Source: Octadecabacter antarcticus 307
Lineage (GTDB): Bacteria; Pseudomonadota; Alphaproteobacteria; Rhodobacterales; Rhodobacteraceae
Assembly: GCF_000155675.2 (NCBI RefSeq)
Contig: NC_020911.1
Coordinates: 4,748,601 to 4,812,600 of the forward strand
Length of the DNA: 64,000 nucleotides
Direction: 5' to 3'
Part shown: positions 1 to 8,337 of the stretch, piece by piece
How the letters are laid out: each line of letters opens with the position of its first letter
Numbering within the stretch: the first letter of the stretch is position 1
Position numbers and translations under genes: made by a program
Notes under the pieces: model-generated
What the model was told of the DNA's origin: nothing
Seen by the model: the letters and a program-made list of their open reading frames with translations, nothing else
The model's database searches: none

Positions 1-1767
1 CTCTGGCCAAGTGCCTTCGTTGAGGCCTGCAAGGATCACGAGATCCGCCGACTGCACTCGCGCTTCTAACGTACCCCAAATCAGGACTTGTGGGTGGCCT
101 TGGTCACGGTCGCGATCTTCCCCATCAGCAAGAGTGCTGCCGACCAGTTGGCGATAATCACGCGCTGTCATCACACCGCCCGCATCAGCATGGGTGCGCA
201 ATTCGGACATCAGCCGGAAAGCCTCCCGACCAGCCCCTTTTTTCCAAAGCTCACCGGACCCATCGGTATTCGGTCCAGCGGCGAGACGCTCAGAAATTTT
301 TACATGCTCATCAAGAAATGTGCCTAATTCATGCGGTCTAGGGTCTTTGAGATTTAGCAGCGTTGCGCCTATCCAATGCACCCAAGCGACGCGGTCAGGG
401 TGCTTGTCTTTCGTACCATCGGCCCAGTTTGTCAGGCTTTCATCCGTTGGGAATGGCGGCCCGTTCCTGCGCACTTCAAGTTCGAGTGCGTTCGTATGCA
501 ATCCGTGGTTGCCACGTTCGGAATTACACAGCGGATGGCGCAACAAGACCAATAGACGTTCCGCGTCCAGTGGTTCACAAAATAGGTCTGCGATATGGCG
601 CAGAAAGCGACCTGGGGCTGTGAGTTGCAATGGCAGGCCCGCGCTGTCGTCTGGTGTGATGTCCCAACGATCCAGCGCAGCGGTAACTTGTCGTGTGAGC
701 ATCCGGTCGGGTGAGATCAGCGCGGCGGTTTGTCGGTCTTCAACCGCCTGGCGCAGCCGCGCGGCAATCGCATCTGCTTGCGCGCGCGGGGTCGGGGCCT
801 CAATCAAAGTGATGCCTTTTGTTGCTTCGCCAAGATCGCCCAAATCAGGTCCGTCGTTGATCCACTGATGGGTCACGGGTGCTGGCCGCAGTGAAAGCGA
901 AATCAGCCCAGTGCGTGCGACGTTAATTTTGGTTTTGTCACCCCAAGTTCGGATATCAGACGGTCGGATACCCAGCGCATCACAAAAAGCTTTGAACCGA
1001 TATTGCGGATGATCCTCACCACCTTTTTTCTGTTCCATCATATCCCAAACATGGGCCGGCATATCGTGATCCAAACCGGGTAGAATAACAGCGCCTTGCG
1101 GCAGTTTCGCGACTGCTTGCATGAACAGCGACGTGGCCCCCCGCGAACCGGTTGACCCCGCAACGATGACCGGATGGTTTGGTGGCGCATCAGCCCAGCG
1201 TTCAACGAGCGTTTCAATAACATGACGCTGGCGGCCTTCGCCATCCAACCGATCATCCACAAAGAACTGCTGCACCAGTTGAATGAATGACAACGCGCGC
1301 TGCCAATGCCCCGATTGGTCCGTGACGTCGAGGTTTGCGACTGTTTCAGGCGCGACACCTTCGCCCTGCATCTCGCTCATCAGCGCAACGAGACTGTCTG
1401 CCAAATCAATCGCTGCATCTTGTGACGCGAGCGTCGGGTCCGCATCGATCAGGCCTTTGACCAGCTGCGCGACCTCAAGTCTACGACGCAAAGGCGCAAT
1501 GGCTGGCGGGATGTCGCGCCCAACCGCGTCTTGCGCAAGATCGGTGATAAGGCGGATGCGCGGCAACAAAAGCGCGTCGCCTTGGTGAAACAACGACGTC
1601 AGGTGGCGCTGCATGCGGCGGGTGTTCACATAGATTTCAACGCAGGCCACATCTGTTGGCGCCATCGGTTCAAACGACGCCTTTAATCCATCATAAAGAG
1701 CCCTCGAAAAGTCTTGACCGAGGGGTACCCCGAACACGCGGGGGATTTCTATTGGGTCAAGCATCAT
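1..1767 (-). CDS. addB: Double-strand break repair protein AddB, N-terminal part (runs off the left edge)
   Basis: The frame is open from ATG at 1767 (a second ATG at 1764) to the window edge, giving the first 589 residues of a protein usually near 980-1000. AddB is the partner of AddA in the helicase-nuclease that resects double-strand breaks for RecA-dependent repair in alphaproteobacteria. The translation shows the family's N-terminal layout, including the degenerate nucleotide-binding stretch VIVAGSTGSRGAT near residue 200 and the late LAGLNEGTWPE helicase-like motif close to the edge. The C-terminal nuclease domain with its iron-sulfur cysteines lies outside the window. The start overlaps the 3' end of the upstream nucleotidyltransferase by 11 bases, so the two are probably translationally coupled in one operon running leftwards. 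Confidence 0.9.
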   Translation of the reverse strand, partial: MMLDPIEIPRVFGVPLGQDFSRALYDGLKASFEPMAPTDVACVEIYVNTRRMQRHLTSLFHQGDALLLPRIRLITDLAQDAVGRDIPPAIAPLRRRLEVAQLVKGLIDADPTLASQDAAIDLADSLVALMSEMQGEGVAPETVANLDVTDQSGHWQRALSFIQLVQQFFVDDRLDGEGRQRHVIETLVERWADAPPNHPVIVAGSTGSRGATSLFMQAVAKLPQGAVILPGLDHDMPAHVWDMMEQKKGGEDHPQYRFKAFCDALGIRPSDIRTWGDKTKINVARTGLISLSLRPAPVTHQWINDGPDLGDLGEATKGITLIEAPTPRAQADAIAARLRQAVEDRQTAALISPDRMLTRQVTAALDRWDITPDDSAGLPLQLTAPGRFLRHIADLFCEPLDAERLLVLLRHPLCNSERGNHGLHTNALELEVRRNGPPFPTDESLTNWADGTKDKHPDRVAWVHWIGATLLNLKDPRPHELGTFLDEHVKISERLAAGPNTDGSGELWKKGAGREAFRLMSELRTHADAGGVMTARDYRQLVGSTLADGEDRDRDQGHPQVLIWGTLEARVQSADLVILAGLNEGTWPE

Positions 1768-2440
1768 CACCTCCAGCGAGCATATCTTCAGCAATTTTTA
1801 TGCTGTCAAGGCTGCCAACATCACACCATTGGCCGTCATAAACGGCACCAAACATCGTTTTGCGGTTTAGCATCCTGTCCCACAGTGCCCACATAGAAAA
1901 CTTATTTTCAAGGATGTCAGCCAGCCCATCTGTGCAGATTATCTGGACACCGGAATAAACGTAGCTGGTTCCACGCGTCAGGCGACCAGAGCCATCGATG
2001 TCGAAATCCCCCGATCCAGTATGACCAACCGCATGAGCGCGAGGGATCAACAGTAAGAGCGATTCCATTTCAGCAGGCATCCAAGTCTGACTGAGCACAT
2101 GTACTGGGTTTGGCCCTTTCCATACAGCGTCAGTGTTCATCGTCAGGACTGGATTGCTGTCGAGAAGTGGAAGTGCATGCTTCAGCCCGCCACCTGTTTC
2201 TAGTAACTGTTTGGATTCATTAGAGATCATGACATTAGTCTGTGCAAGTTGATCGCGGATCTGATCTGCAAAGTAATGCACATTAACGACGGTCCGAAGA
2301 CCTGTGCAGTGCGCTAATGCATGATCCAGCAGCGCGCGACCCGCGACGTTTACCAACGGCTTTGGCCGTGTATTCGTAAGTGGCGCCATGCGGGTTCCAA
2401 GACCTGCGGCAAACAGCAAAATGGCGGACGGTGTGATCAA
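1757..2440 (-). CDS. murU: Nucleotidyltransferase, MurU-like (MurNAc-1-phosphate uridylyltransferase)
   Basis: A 227-residue sugar-phosphate nucleotidyltransferase. The N-terminus carries the signature LFAAGLGTRMAPLT followed by RPKPLV, the NTP-binding loop of the GT-A-like uridylyltransferase fold, and a TMNTDAVW stretch near residue 105 supplies the metal-binding aspartate. Its direct neighbour is an AmgK-like kinase; AmgK plus MurU form the salvage route that turns recycled N-acetylmuramate into UDP-MurNAc without de novo synthesis, so the pairing supports the MurU assignment over a generic glucose-1-phosphate uridylyltransferase. Translation appears to start at a TTG at 2440 that overlaps the TGA of the kinase gene, typical of coupling. 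The substrate is inferred from family and context only. Confidence 0.82.
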   Translation of the reverse strand: MITPSAILLFAAGLGTRMAPLTNTRPKPLVNVAGRALLDHALAHCTGLRTVVNVHYFADQIRDQLAQTNVMISNESKQLLETGGGLKHALPLLDSNPVLTMNTDAVWKGPNPVHVLSQTWMPAEMESLLLLIPRAHAVGHTGSGDFDIDGSGRLTRGTSYVYSGVQIICTDGLADILENKFSMWALWDRMLNRKTMFGAVYDGQWCDVGSLDSIKIAEDMLAGGDDA

Positions 2441-3399
2441 GATTGTGCCCCCTTGGGACCTAATGCACGCTGGACAAGGTGTCCAAGGTCGGCAAGATCT
2501 GGCATCGCCAAGTCCGTCTGTAAATGTGCCCAGACACGTGGAGCTAGCGAAAGATACCCAGTCTTGCCATCCTGTTGTGCAAGGCGGTGAAAGATGCCTA
2601 AAATACGCAAGTTTCGCTGAACAGCCATCACATGGAACGCGCGTTTGAAATCCGCGACGTTCCCATCTTCGCCAGCGAGTTGGGTGAGAAGAGAGGCGAG
2701 CATTGCAGGGTCAACGTCCCGCCGCGCATCACGCAGCAATGACGCCAGATCGTAGGTTGGATGGGCGATAAATGCATCCTGAAAATCGAGCAAACCAACG
2801 CGCCAGTTACCATGGTTTGTGGGCCGCCAAATTAGGTTTTCCGCGTGAAAGTCCCGAAGCGATAGCACGCGCGCGTCGTGGTCTATTTCTTGCAAGAGGT
2901 TGCGCAGACTCGCGGTGATCTCTGTGGCGAGATCTTTGCTTTGGTCCGTTGCGGCCCATTCAAATGCAACACTAACCATATCCGCCCCGACATCTGGCGT
3001 CATTTCGGTCAGGCCAATGGGGGGCGGTGTGGATTGCACGGTGCGCAATACGTTGACTGCTGCGCTATATAGATTTGGCTCGTCTGTTGGTGCCGCGCTT
3101 AGGTATTTTGCGAAGTCGTGTTGGCCAAGGTCGCTGATGATCATAAGACCCTTTGGGTCATCCCATTCCAGAACCTCAGGTGACGCAAGGTTGAGCGATT
3201 TCAAGTGAGTCGCGATGTCCACGAAACGCGATTGGCTCCCGCATGTTTCTGGTGGCGCATCCATCAAAACGACTGACCGCCCGTTTTGACCTATAAGGCG
3301 TTCGTACTGTCGCGGCGACGCGTCTGCGGTCATTTGAATCCGCTGCCAACTTGCCCAGTCAGTTGTCATTAACCATTGTGTCACGATGGAACTACGCAT
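2437..3399 (-). CDS. amgK: Aminoglycoside phosphotransferase-fold kinase, AmgK-like (N-acetylmuramate/N-acetylglucosamine anomeric kinase)
   Basis: About 320 residues of the APH/choline-kinase fold. Visible motifs are the Brenner-type catalytic loop LRDFHAENLIW near residue 195, with the catalytic Asp and the Asn/His pair, and GLLDFQDAFIAHP with the metal-binding Asp about 20 residues on. The ATG at 3399 is preferred because the product then begins with the usual ADASPRQYERL region about 25 residues in, and it overlaps the tsaE stop by 8 bases; an ATG at 3369 is the alternative. AmgK phosphorylates the anomeric carbon of MurNAc or GlcNAc in peptidoglycan recycling. The neighbouring MurU-like gene would take the product to UDP-MurNAc. 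Context, not sequence alone, decides this substrate. Confidence 0.8.
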   Translation of the reverse strand: MRSSIVTQWLMTTDWASWQRIQMTADASPRQYERLIGQNGRSVVLMDAPPETCGSQSRFVDIATHLKSLNLASPEVLEWDDPKGLMIISDLGQHDFAKYLSAAPTDEPNLYSAAVNVLRTVQSTPPPIGLTEMTPDVGADMVSVAFEWAATDQSKDLATEITASLRNLLQEIDHDARVLSLRDFHAENLIWRPTNHGNWRVGLLDFQDAFIAHPTYDLASLLRDARRDVDPAMLASLLTQLAGEDGNVADFKRAFHVMAVQRNLRILGIFHRLAQQDGKTGYLSLAPRVWAHLQTDLAMPDLADLGHLVQRALGPKGAQS

Positions 3400-3862
3400 T
3401 TTGCGATAATCCCACAAGCCGATCGCGCCAGTTGTCGCCAAACGTTACCGTCGCGAGGTGGCAATCTGGCGCAACAGAAAGTTCAATATCAAGGGCTGTG
3501 TTTGGCGCTAGGTCGCCCAACAATTCCGGCCATTCGATTAGGCAAATGTGGTCAGTGAACGCATCCATCAATCCAAGCTCAACCGCCTCTTGCGCATCGC
3601 CTAGGCGATAGAGGTCGGCGTGCCAGATCTCTAGGTCGTTATAGTCATAGGTTTGCACAAGCGTGAAAGTGGGCGAAGGAACTTCGGTATCAGGGCCCAG
3701 CAGGCTTCGGATAAAAGCCCGCGCCAACGCAGACTTGCCGGACCCGATCTGTCCACGCAGAAGGAAACAATCACCCGCGCGTGCATACTTGGCAAGAATG
3801 CGCCCGAGGTGATCAGTGTCGTCTTGTGTGGTCAGTCGAAGTGTGGTGGTTGCGCGCGCCAT
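3392..3862 (-). CDS. tsaE: tRNA threonylcarbamoyladenosine biosynthesis ATPase TsaE
   Basis: The 156-residue length and the P-loop LRGQIGSGKSALARAF near residue 36 match TsaE (YjeE), the ATPase that works with TsaB and TsaD in making the t6A37 modification of ANN-decoding tRNAs. The switch-like SPTFTLVQTYD segment and the conserved LIEWPELL motif near residue 110 are also present. It overlaps the downstream kinase by 8 bases and is separated by about 40 bases from the PAS-domain gene upstream. tsaE beside amgK and murU is a common arrangement in alphaproteobacteria. Nothing unusual is seen in the sequence. Confidence 0.93.
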   Translation of the reverse strand: MARATTTLRLTTQDDTDHLGRILAKYARAGDCFLLRGQIGSGKSALARAFIRSLLGPDTEVPSPTFTLVQTYDYNDLEIWHADLYRLGDAQEAVELGLMDAFTDHICLIEWPELLGDLAPNTALDIELSVAPDCHLATVTFGDNWRDRLVGLSQNA

Positions 3863-3902
3863 GTGCCAACATTAGGCCGCAGTGTTCCGCCTGCAAGGTC
3901 AT

Positions 3903-5504
3903 TCAGACTGACATCGACTGACTTGGTCTAAAAATGACTGTTTCGACCTTCGACGCACTACCTGATTCCCGTTCTGATGGGGTGAATGTGATCTGGTGGT
4001 TGCCATCGGGCAACGGAGAATAGCGGCAAACAATTTCGACGTGGCTGTCAAGCCAGACTGACCCGTCCCATGGCGTGTCACTTCTCCCGCGTGTGATTGT
4101 CTCCTGCAACTTAACCCACACAGGTGACGGCGCTGATGTGGTCTGCCAAATCTGAAGTTCTTCTAAAAAGTCACGGCTGCTTATCGCGTCTTCGGATTGG
4201 GTACCCCAAAGACTTCGATAGGCGCTGTTCGCCAACACCAGGGATCCAGAAGAAGAAAAAACTGCTACGGCAGAGGCCAAGTTGTCGATCACGGCCGCAC
4301 TGATATCAATTTGTGAACGGAACTTCCGGGTCAAAGAAATTTCGTCACTGATGTCTTCAAAAAGGAAAGCGATGGCACCGTTGGGATGCGGTTTACCGGT
4401 CACACGGAAGGTTTGTCCGTTCGGGAGAGGCCATGTTTCGTGGTAGTTGCCCTCAGTTGCGGCAGATTCCAAGGCGACCATCTGATCGCGCCACGACGCG
4501 TAATCCTTGGGTTCTGGGATCATCTGATTGTCGCGCAAACGGTCAAGAAATGAAAACAGGGTTGGGCGTGCAATCAAGAAATTAGTCGGTAGTAGCGTCA
4601 AATCAACAAGCGCGGGATTAAACAGAACAAGACGGCGATCCGAATCAAATATAACGAGACCAACCGACAGTTGCGCAAAGGTTTTTGTCAGGGTTTGAAC
4701 AAAACTGCGCTGGGCATCGCGGGCAAAAACGACAGCGCTTGCATCGATAGCAAAGTGGATTGTATCGGTGCCACGTTTCAGGCTCGTAATTTCAAACCAA
4801 ATCGGTTTTTCTTGATCGGGCGTATCAACGCGGTGCATGTCGATAACCGGCGCCGCTCCAACGGGACGGGCCGTTTGGTTGAAAACCTCACGGGGTGGCC
4901 ATGGCAGAACGTCATTCGGGCCGATGGCGTGAAGGATTTCTGACAGCTCCATGTAGGAACGGTTCGCCCAGATCAGCACGCCTTCGGCATCGTGTTTCCA
5001 GATCAATTGCGGCGAATCTTCACCGATACTGCGCAGCGTTTCAAGCTCATGTTCCATGGCTGTCGCGGTCAATGGATGAATGGTTTCATCTGGATGATCT
5101 TGGTCTTGGACCAATGTGATACGCGCCATTCCGTTCCAAAATTCAGCCTCAATCCAGCCATTTTGACCATCGGCTGGCTTGATCTTTTTTTTGCCGACAG
5201 TTGCAAGGTCGCCGCATTTCGACCGCAGATGTGGAAATCGAGATGATAAAAGAGCGAGAAAATTTTCCCAATCAGAACGGTGCGCTTCGCGGAACTCCAT
5301 CAAATCGCGGGCGAGAGGGGTAGCATCCGAAAGCGTTTCATCTTCAAACAGAAAGGTGATTGAGTCTTCTGCTTCTCGTATCAACGTTCGCGCAGTCACT
5401 TCCGTCTTGCTGTTTGTACGGATCCAGATCGACATCATCCCAACTGCGGCCAAAGCCCCAAGGATCAGAGCGCCTGTTGCACCAAGAAAAGCTAACTGTG
5501 ACAT
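3903..5504 (-). CDS. Membrane-anchored protein with tandem PAS domains, no kinase domain
   Basis: 533 residues. ATG at 5504 is chosen over an upstream TTG because GGAGG sits six bases before it. A single hydrophobic segment lies at about residues 1-25, followed by a polar stretch and three PAS-like modules: about 135-230 (WKHDAEGVLIWANRSY), 250-350 (VIFDSDRRLVLFNPAL) and 380-470 (AVFSSSGSLVLANSAYR). There is no H-box histidine and no HATPase motif, so it cannot be a histidine kinase by itself. It lies between tsaE and regB in the same direction, 61 bases below the regB stop, which suggests a sensing or accessory role near the RegB/RegA redox system. Ligand and partner are unknown. Confidence 0.8.
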   Translation of the reverse strand: MSQLAFLGATGALILGALAAVGMMSIWIRTNSKTEVTARTLIREAEDSITFLFEDETLSDATPLARDLMEFREAHRSDWENFLALLSSRFPHLRSKCGDLATVGKKKIKPADGQNGWIEAEFWNGMARITLVQDQDHPDETIHPLTATAMEHELETLRSIGEDSPQLIWKHDAEGVLIWANRSYMELSEILHAIGPNDVLPWPPREVFNQTARPVGAAPVIDMHRVDTPDQEKPIWFEITSLKRGTDTIHFAIDASAVVFARDAQRSFVQTLTKTFAQLSVGLVIFDSDRRLVLFNPALVDLTLLPTNFLIARPTLFSFLDRLRDNQMIPEPKDYASWRDQMVALESAATEGNYHETWPLPNGQTFRVTGKPHPNGAIAFLFEDISDEISLTRKFRSQIDISAAVIDNLASAVAVFSSSGSLVLANSAYRSLWGTQSEDAISSRDFLEELQIWQTTSAPSPVWVKLQETITRGRSDTPWDGSVWLDSHVEIVCRYSPLPDGNHQITFTPSERESGSASKVETVIFRPSQSMSV

Positions 5505-5565
5505 TCCAGACCTCCGACTCAACGAATTTCAAGATGCTCTAATTTGGTTAACTGACGGTTAAGGC

Positions 5566-6948
5566 TCAGGTAATCAATGTATTGTCGCCCAGCGCGCCGC
5601 GGGACGTTTCAGCAAGCGCTTCTATGCTGGCACGGGGCCATTCTACCGTAACGATTGCACCGCCGCGATGACCAGAAACTGTGTGCGCGCCGCCGTTTGC
5701 GAAACCCAACGTGGCGCCAGATCGTTCCAGAAGCGTCTTGGCGATGAACAGACCAAGCCCCATGCCTTCATATCCTGGACGCCGGACGCTTTTTTCGTCT
5801 GGACGTCGCCGCCGTACAAATGGTTCGCCAATGCGACCAAGAACCGAATTCGGGAATCCGGGGCCGTCGTCACTGATCCGAAGGCTGATGCTGTCATCGG
5901 TCCAACTGATTTCAACCAAGACAGCATTTTGCGCGAAATCCACTGCGTTCTGAACGAAGTTACGGATTCCGTGTATGATTTCTGGCCGTCGGAAAATGTC
6001 AGGCTGGCGTGATCCATCATCATTATGTGGGATCGTTTTGAACGCGACCTTTTTGCCACGCCCAAGATGTGGTTCACTTGCCTCTCTCACAACAATCTCG
6101 ATGGGCGCTTGGCGCATCAAATGATCCTCTTTGCCAGCGCTCCCCATTGATCGCAGGATATCGCGGCAGCGGTCCGCTTGTTCACGGATCAAAAGCGCGT
6201 CTTCACGCAATTCGTCTTGATCGCCAAGTTCATCAATTAACTCGCTACTCACGAGTTTAATGGTTGCTAAGGGCGTGCCAAGTTCATGGGCAGCGGCGGC
6301 GACAACGCCCCCAAGGTCAGTCAGTTTCTGTTCCCGCGCGAGGGCCATTTGCGTCGCGACCAAAGCCTCGCTCATGGAGAGGGTTTCTTGGGTGACTTGG
6401 CGGGCGTAGATGCCAATGAAGACGACGCCGATGACAAGCGCGACCCAAAATCCAAAGATAAACAGGTCGGGCAGAATCAATGGTTCACCCGATGCGGTCA
6501 TTATTGGCAAGTTTACGAACCAAAGAAGTGTCACGATTCCTAACGCAAGTGCACCAAGAATCAACGTGCTGCGCAGTGGAAGAATCGTCGATGCGACGGT
6601 CACAGGGGCAAGCATCAACAATGCAAATGGATTGTTTAGCCCCCCCGTCAGGTACAACAGCAACCCAAGTTGCCCGAGGTCGAAGCCGATCATCAGGTCG
6701 GCCTCGCCTTCAGATAAGCGACGACTTTCTGGGTAAACAAAGTAAAAGATGATGTTCACGAGAATAGGCAGGCCAATCACGATGGCGATCAGGCCGATCT
6801 CAAGTGAGAGGTGGTAGATGTAGATAGCGGTCAAAACTGCGCCGATCTGACCGGCCACAGCATACCATCGCAACTGGGCGAGCGTACGCACCCGCACCCA
6901 GTTGCTGCGTTTCTGATTCTGGAACACGTCGTGATCTATCTGCGCCAT
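5566..6948 (-). CDS. regB: Redox-sensing histidine kinase RegB (PrrB/ActS)
   Basis: 460 residues. Six transmembrane segments fill about residues 25-200 and contain GGLNNPF, the RegB/PrrB quinone-binding heptapeptide; its two glycines are encoded in a run of seven G. The H-box is AHELGTPLATIKL near residue 220 and the redox-active cysteine of the family is present in DRCRDIL about 45 residues later. The HATPase domain shows FVQNAVDFA (N box), DDGPGFP (G1) and GMGLGLFIA (G2). RegB autophosphorylates under reducing conditions and passes phosphate to RegA, controlling respiration, photosynthesis, nitrogen and carbon fixation genes. It is divergent from senC and regA, the conserved cluster arrangement. 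Confidence 0.95.
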   Translation of the reverse strand: MAQIDHDVFQNQKRSNWVRVRTLAQLRWYAVAGQIGAVLTAIYIYHLSLEIGLIAIVIGLPILVNIIFYFVYPESRRLSEGEADLMIGFDLGQLGLLLYLTGGLNNPFALLMLAPVTVASTILPLRSTLILGALALGIVTLLWFVNLPIMTASGEPLILPDLFIFGFWVALVIGVVFIGIYARQVTQETLSMSEALVATQMALAREQKLTDLGGVVAAAAHELGTPLATIKLVSSELIDELGDQDELREDALLIREQADRCRDILRSMGSAGKEDHLMRQAPIEIVVREASEPHLGRGKKVAFKTIPHNDDGSRQPDIFRRPEIIHGIRNFVQNAVDFAQNAVLVEISWTDDSISLRISDDGPGFPNSVLGRIGEPFVRRRRPDEKSVRRPGYEGMGLGLFIAKTLLERSGATLGFANGGAHTVSGHRGGAIVTVEWPRASIEALAETSRGALGDNTLIT

Positions 6949-7036
6949 AATGCCCCGATTAACTTTTGTGACTTACCGTTCTAACATGGTGCGCATAATT
7001 ACAGATCAATCACGATTCAAATATTGGATGCTAAAC
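6949..7036. promoter_or_regulatory. Divergent regB / senC intergenic region
   Basis: This 88-base AT-rich stretch separates the starts of regB (leftwards) and senC (rightwards), so promoters for both must lie here or within the ends of the genes. In relatives RegA binds the equivalent region and autoregulates. I could not pick a convincing -35/-10 pair or RegA box by eye. Confidence 0.5.
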
Positions 7037-7654
7037 ATGTCGAAAACCTATGTAGTTGCCGCCGGAGCCGTTGTTGTCGCCCTACTTGGCGGCACGATTT
7101 TAGCGACACAATTTGGCGGCAACGATGATGCATTCGCCCAATGCCGTGCAAGTCAATCTGCGGGCGGTGCCATCGGTGGACCGTTTGAATTGGTTGATGA
7201 GAACGGTGTGACAGTCACCGACACGGATGTCATCACTGGACCGACGTTGATCTATTTTGGTTTCACGTTCTGCCCCGATGTTTGCCCGTTGGACAACATG
7301 CGAAACGCGCAGGCGGTTGATATTTTGGATGCACAAGGCATTGAAGTAACACCTGTTTTCATCTCCATTGACCCTGAACGTGACACCGTCGATGTGGTCC
7401 GCGAGTTTACTAATAATTTTCATGAACGGATGATCGGATTAACGGGATCGCTAGAACAAGTGCGGGCCGCGTCACAGGCGTATCGGACCTATTATGCCAA
7501 GCAAGAGAGCGAAGACGACTTCTACCTCGTTGACCATACGACGATGTCCTACCTGGTCTTTCCAGAGCAGGGTTTTCAGGAATTCTATCGCCGTGATGTG
7601 ACAGCGGAGCAGATGGCGGAAAGCCTTTCGTGCTTTATTGAGGCTGCGAGTTGA
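7037..7654 (+). CDS. senC: SCO1/SenC/PrrC-type copper chaperone
   Basis: About 205 residues starting at ATG 7037 (an in-frame ATG nine bases earlier is possible). Residues 4-25 form a membrane anchor, placing the thioredoxin-like domain in the periplasm. The copper site is visible as FCPDVCP (cysteines 79 and 83) plus the distal histidine in VDHTTMSYLVF near residue 172. SenC/PrrC delivers copper to cbb3 or aa3 cytochrome oxidase and modulates RegB signalling. It stands between regB (divergent) and regA (same strand), the standard order of this cluster. An extra N-terminal extension of 29 codons without a ribosome binding site was rejected. Confidence 0.93.
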   Translation: MSKTYVVAAGAVVVALLGGTILATQFGGNDDAFAQCRASQSAGGAIGGPFELVDENGVTVTDTDVITGPTLIYFGFTFCPDVCPLDNMRNAQAVDILDAQGIEVTPVFISIDPERDTVDVVREFTNNFHERMIGLTGSLEQVRAASQAYRTYYAKQESEDDFYLVDHTTMSYLVFPEQGFQEFYRRDVTAEQMAESLSCFIEAAS

Positions 7655-7718
7655 GACGAGTATTTGACCGGACAGGGTGTGAGCGCTAGTTCTTAGGGTT
7701 AACTTGGAAGGACAAAAT

Positions 7719-8264
7719 ATGGATCTGCAACCAATCGGTGACGACACATCCCTGTTATTGGTCGACGACGATGAACCGTTTTTACGTCGTCTCGCTAAAG
7801 CCATGGAAAAACGCGGGTTTTCGGTTGAGACGGCGGACAGTGTGGCGGCTGGCAAAGCCATCGCGACGGCCCGCCCGCCTGCCTATGCTGTAGTTGATCT
7901 GCGACTTGAAGATGGCTCAGGCCTTGATGTGGTTGAAACACTGCGCAATCGCCGCCCGGAAAGCCGGATCGTAGTTTTGACAGGTTACGGCGCCATCGCC
8001 ACGGCGGTTGCTGCGGTGAAGATTGGTGCGACGGATTATCTGTCAAAACCCGCTGATGCAGCTGACGTGATGAACGCGCTTTTGACGCCCAAAGGTGCGC
8101 TTCCACCGGCGCCCGAAAATCCGATGAGCGCGGATCGGGTTCGTTGGGAACACATCCAACGGGTCTATGAGTTGTGCGACCGAAATGTGTCTGAAACAGC
8201 CCGTCGTTTGAATATGCACCGCCGCACGTTGCAAAGAATCTTGGCGAAACGTAGCCCGCGTTAA
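7719..8264 (+). CDS. regA: Redox response regulator RegA (PrrA/ActR)
   Basis: 181 residues. The ATG at 7719 is preceded by GGAAGGA, which is why it is preferred over a TTG 15 bases upstream. The receiver domain has the acidic pocket LLLVDDDEP, phosphoacceptor Asp60 in AVVDLRLEDGSG and the conserved lysine in YLSKPADA. The C-terminal Fis-type helix-turn-helix reads NVSETARRLNMHRRTLQRIL, essentially invariant in RegA orthologues. Phospho-RegA activates or represses operons for respiration, photosynthesis, and carbon and nitrogen assimilation. It lies 64 bases after senC and is likely cotranscribed with it. Confidence 0.96.
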   Translation: MDLQPIGDDTSLLLVDDDEPFLRRLAKAMEKRGFSVETADSVAAGKAIATARPPAYAVVDLRLEDGSGLDVVETLRNRRPESRIVVLTGYGAIATAVAAVKIGATDYLSKPADAADVMNALLTPKGALPPAPENPMSADRVRWEHIQRVYELCDRNVSETARRLNMHRRTLQRILAKRSPR

Positions 8265-8290
8265 GCGACAAAAAACGGCGCGTGTATCGC

Positions 8291-8333
8291 GTACACCAGT
8301 TGTACACACGGCGTACACAACCTGTATGTACAC
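8291..8333. repeat. Four phased GTACAC repeats
   Basis: The hexamer GTACAC starts at 8291, 8302, 8313 and 8328, i.e. spacings of 11, 11 and 15 bases. The cluster sits between the ends of regA and the LysR gene, which are convergent. It looks like a small iteron-like or protein-binding array, but partial self-complementarity means it could also fold as a transcription end. No function can be assigned. Confidence 0.6.
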
Positions 8334-8337
8334 TTTG

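Noticed and set aside
194..868. 224-residue open frame on the plus strand at the left edge
   Set aside because: Antisense to addB, whose translation continues without a stop across the whole region.
5308..5330. Possible further mini-insert at GAGAGGGG in the PAS gene
   Set aside because: No hairpin arms, and the translated sequence continues normally, so the motif is coincidental.
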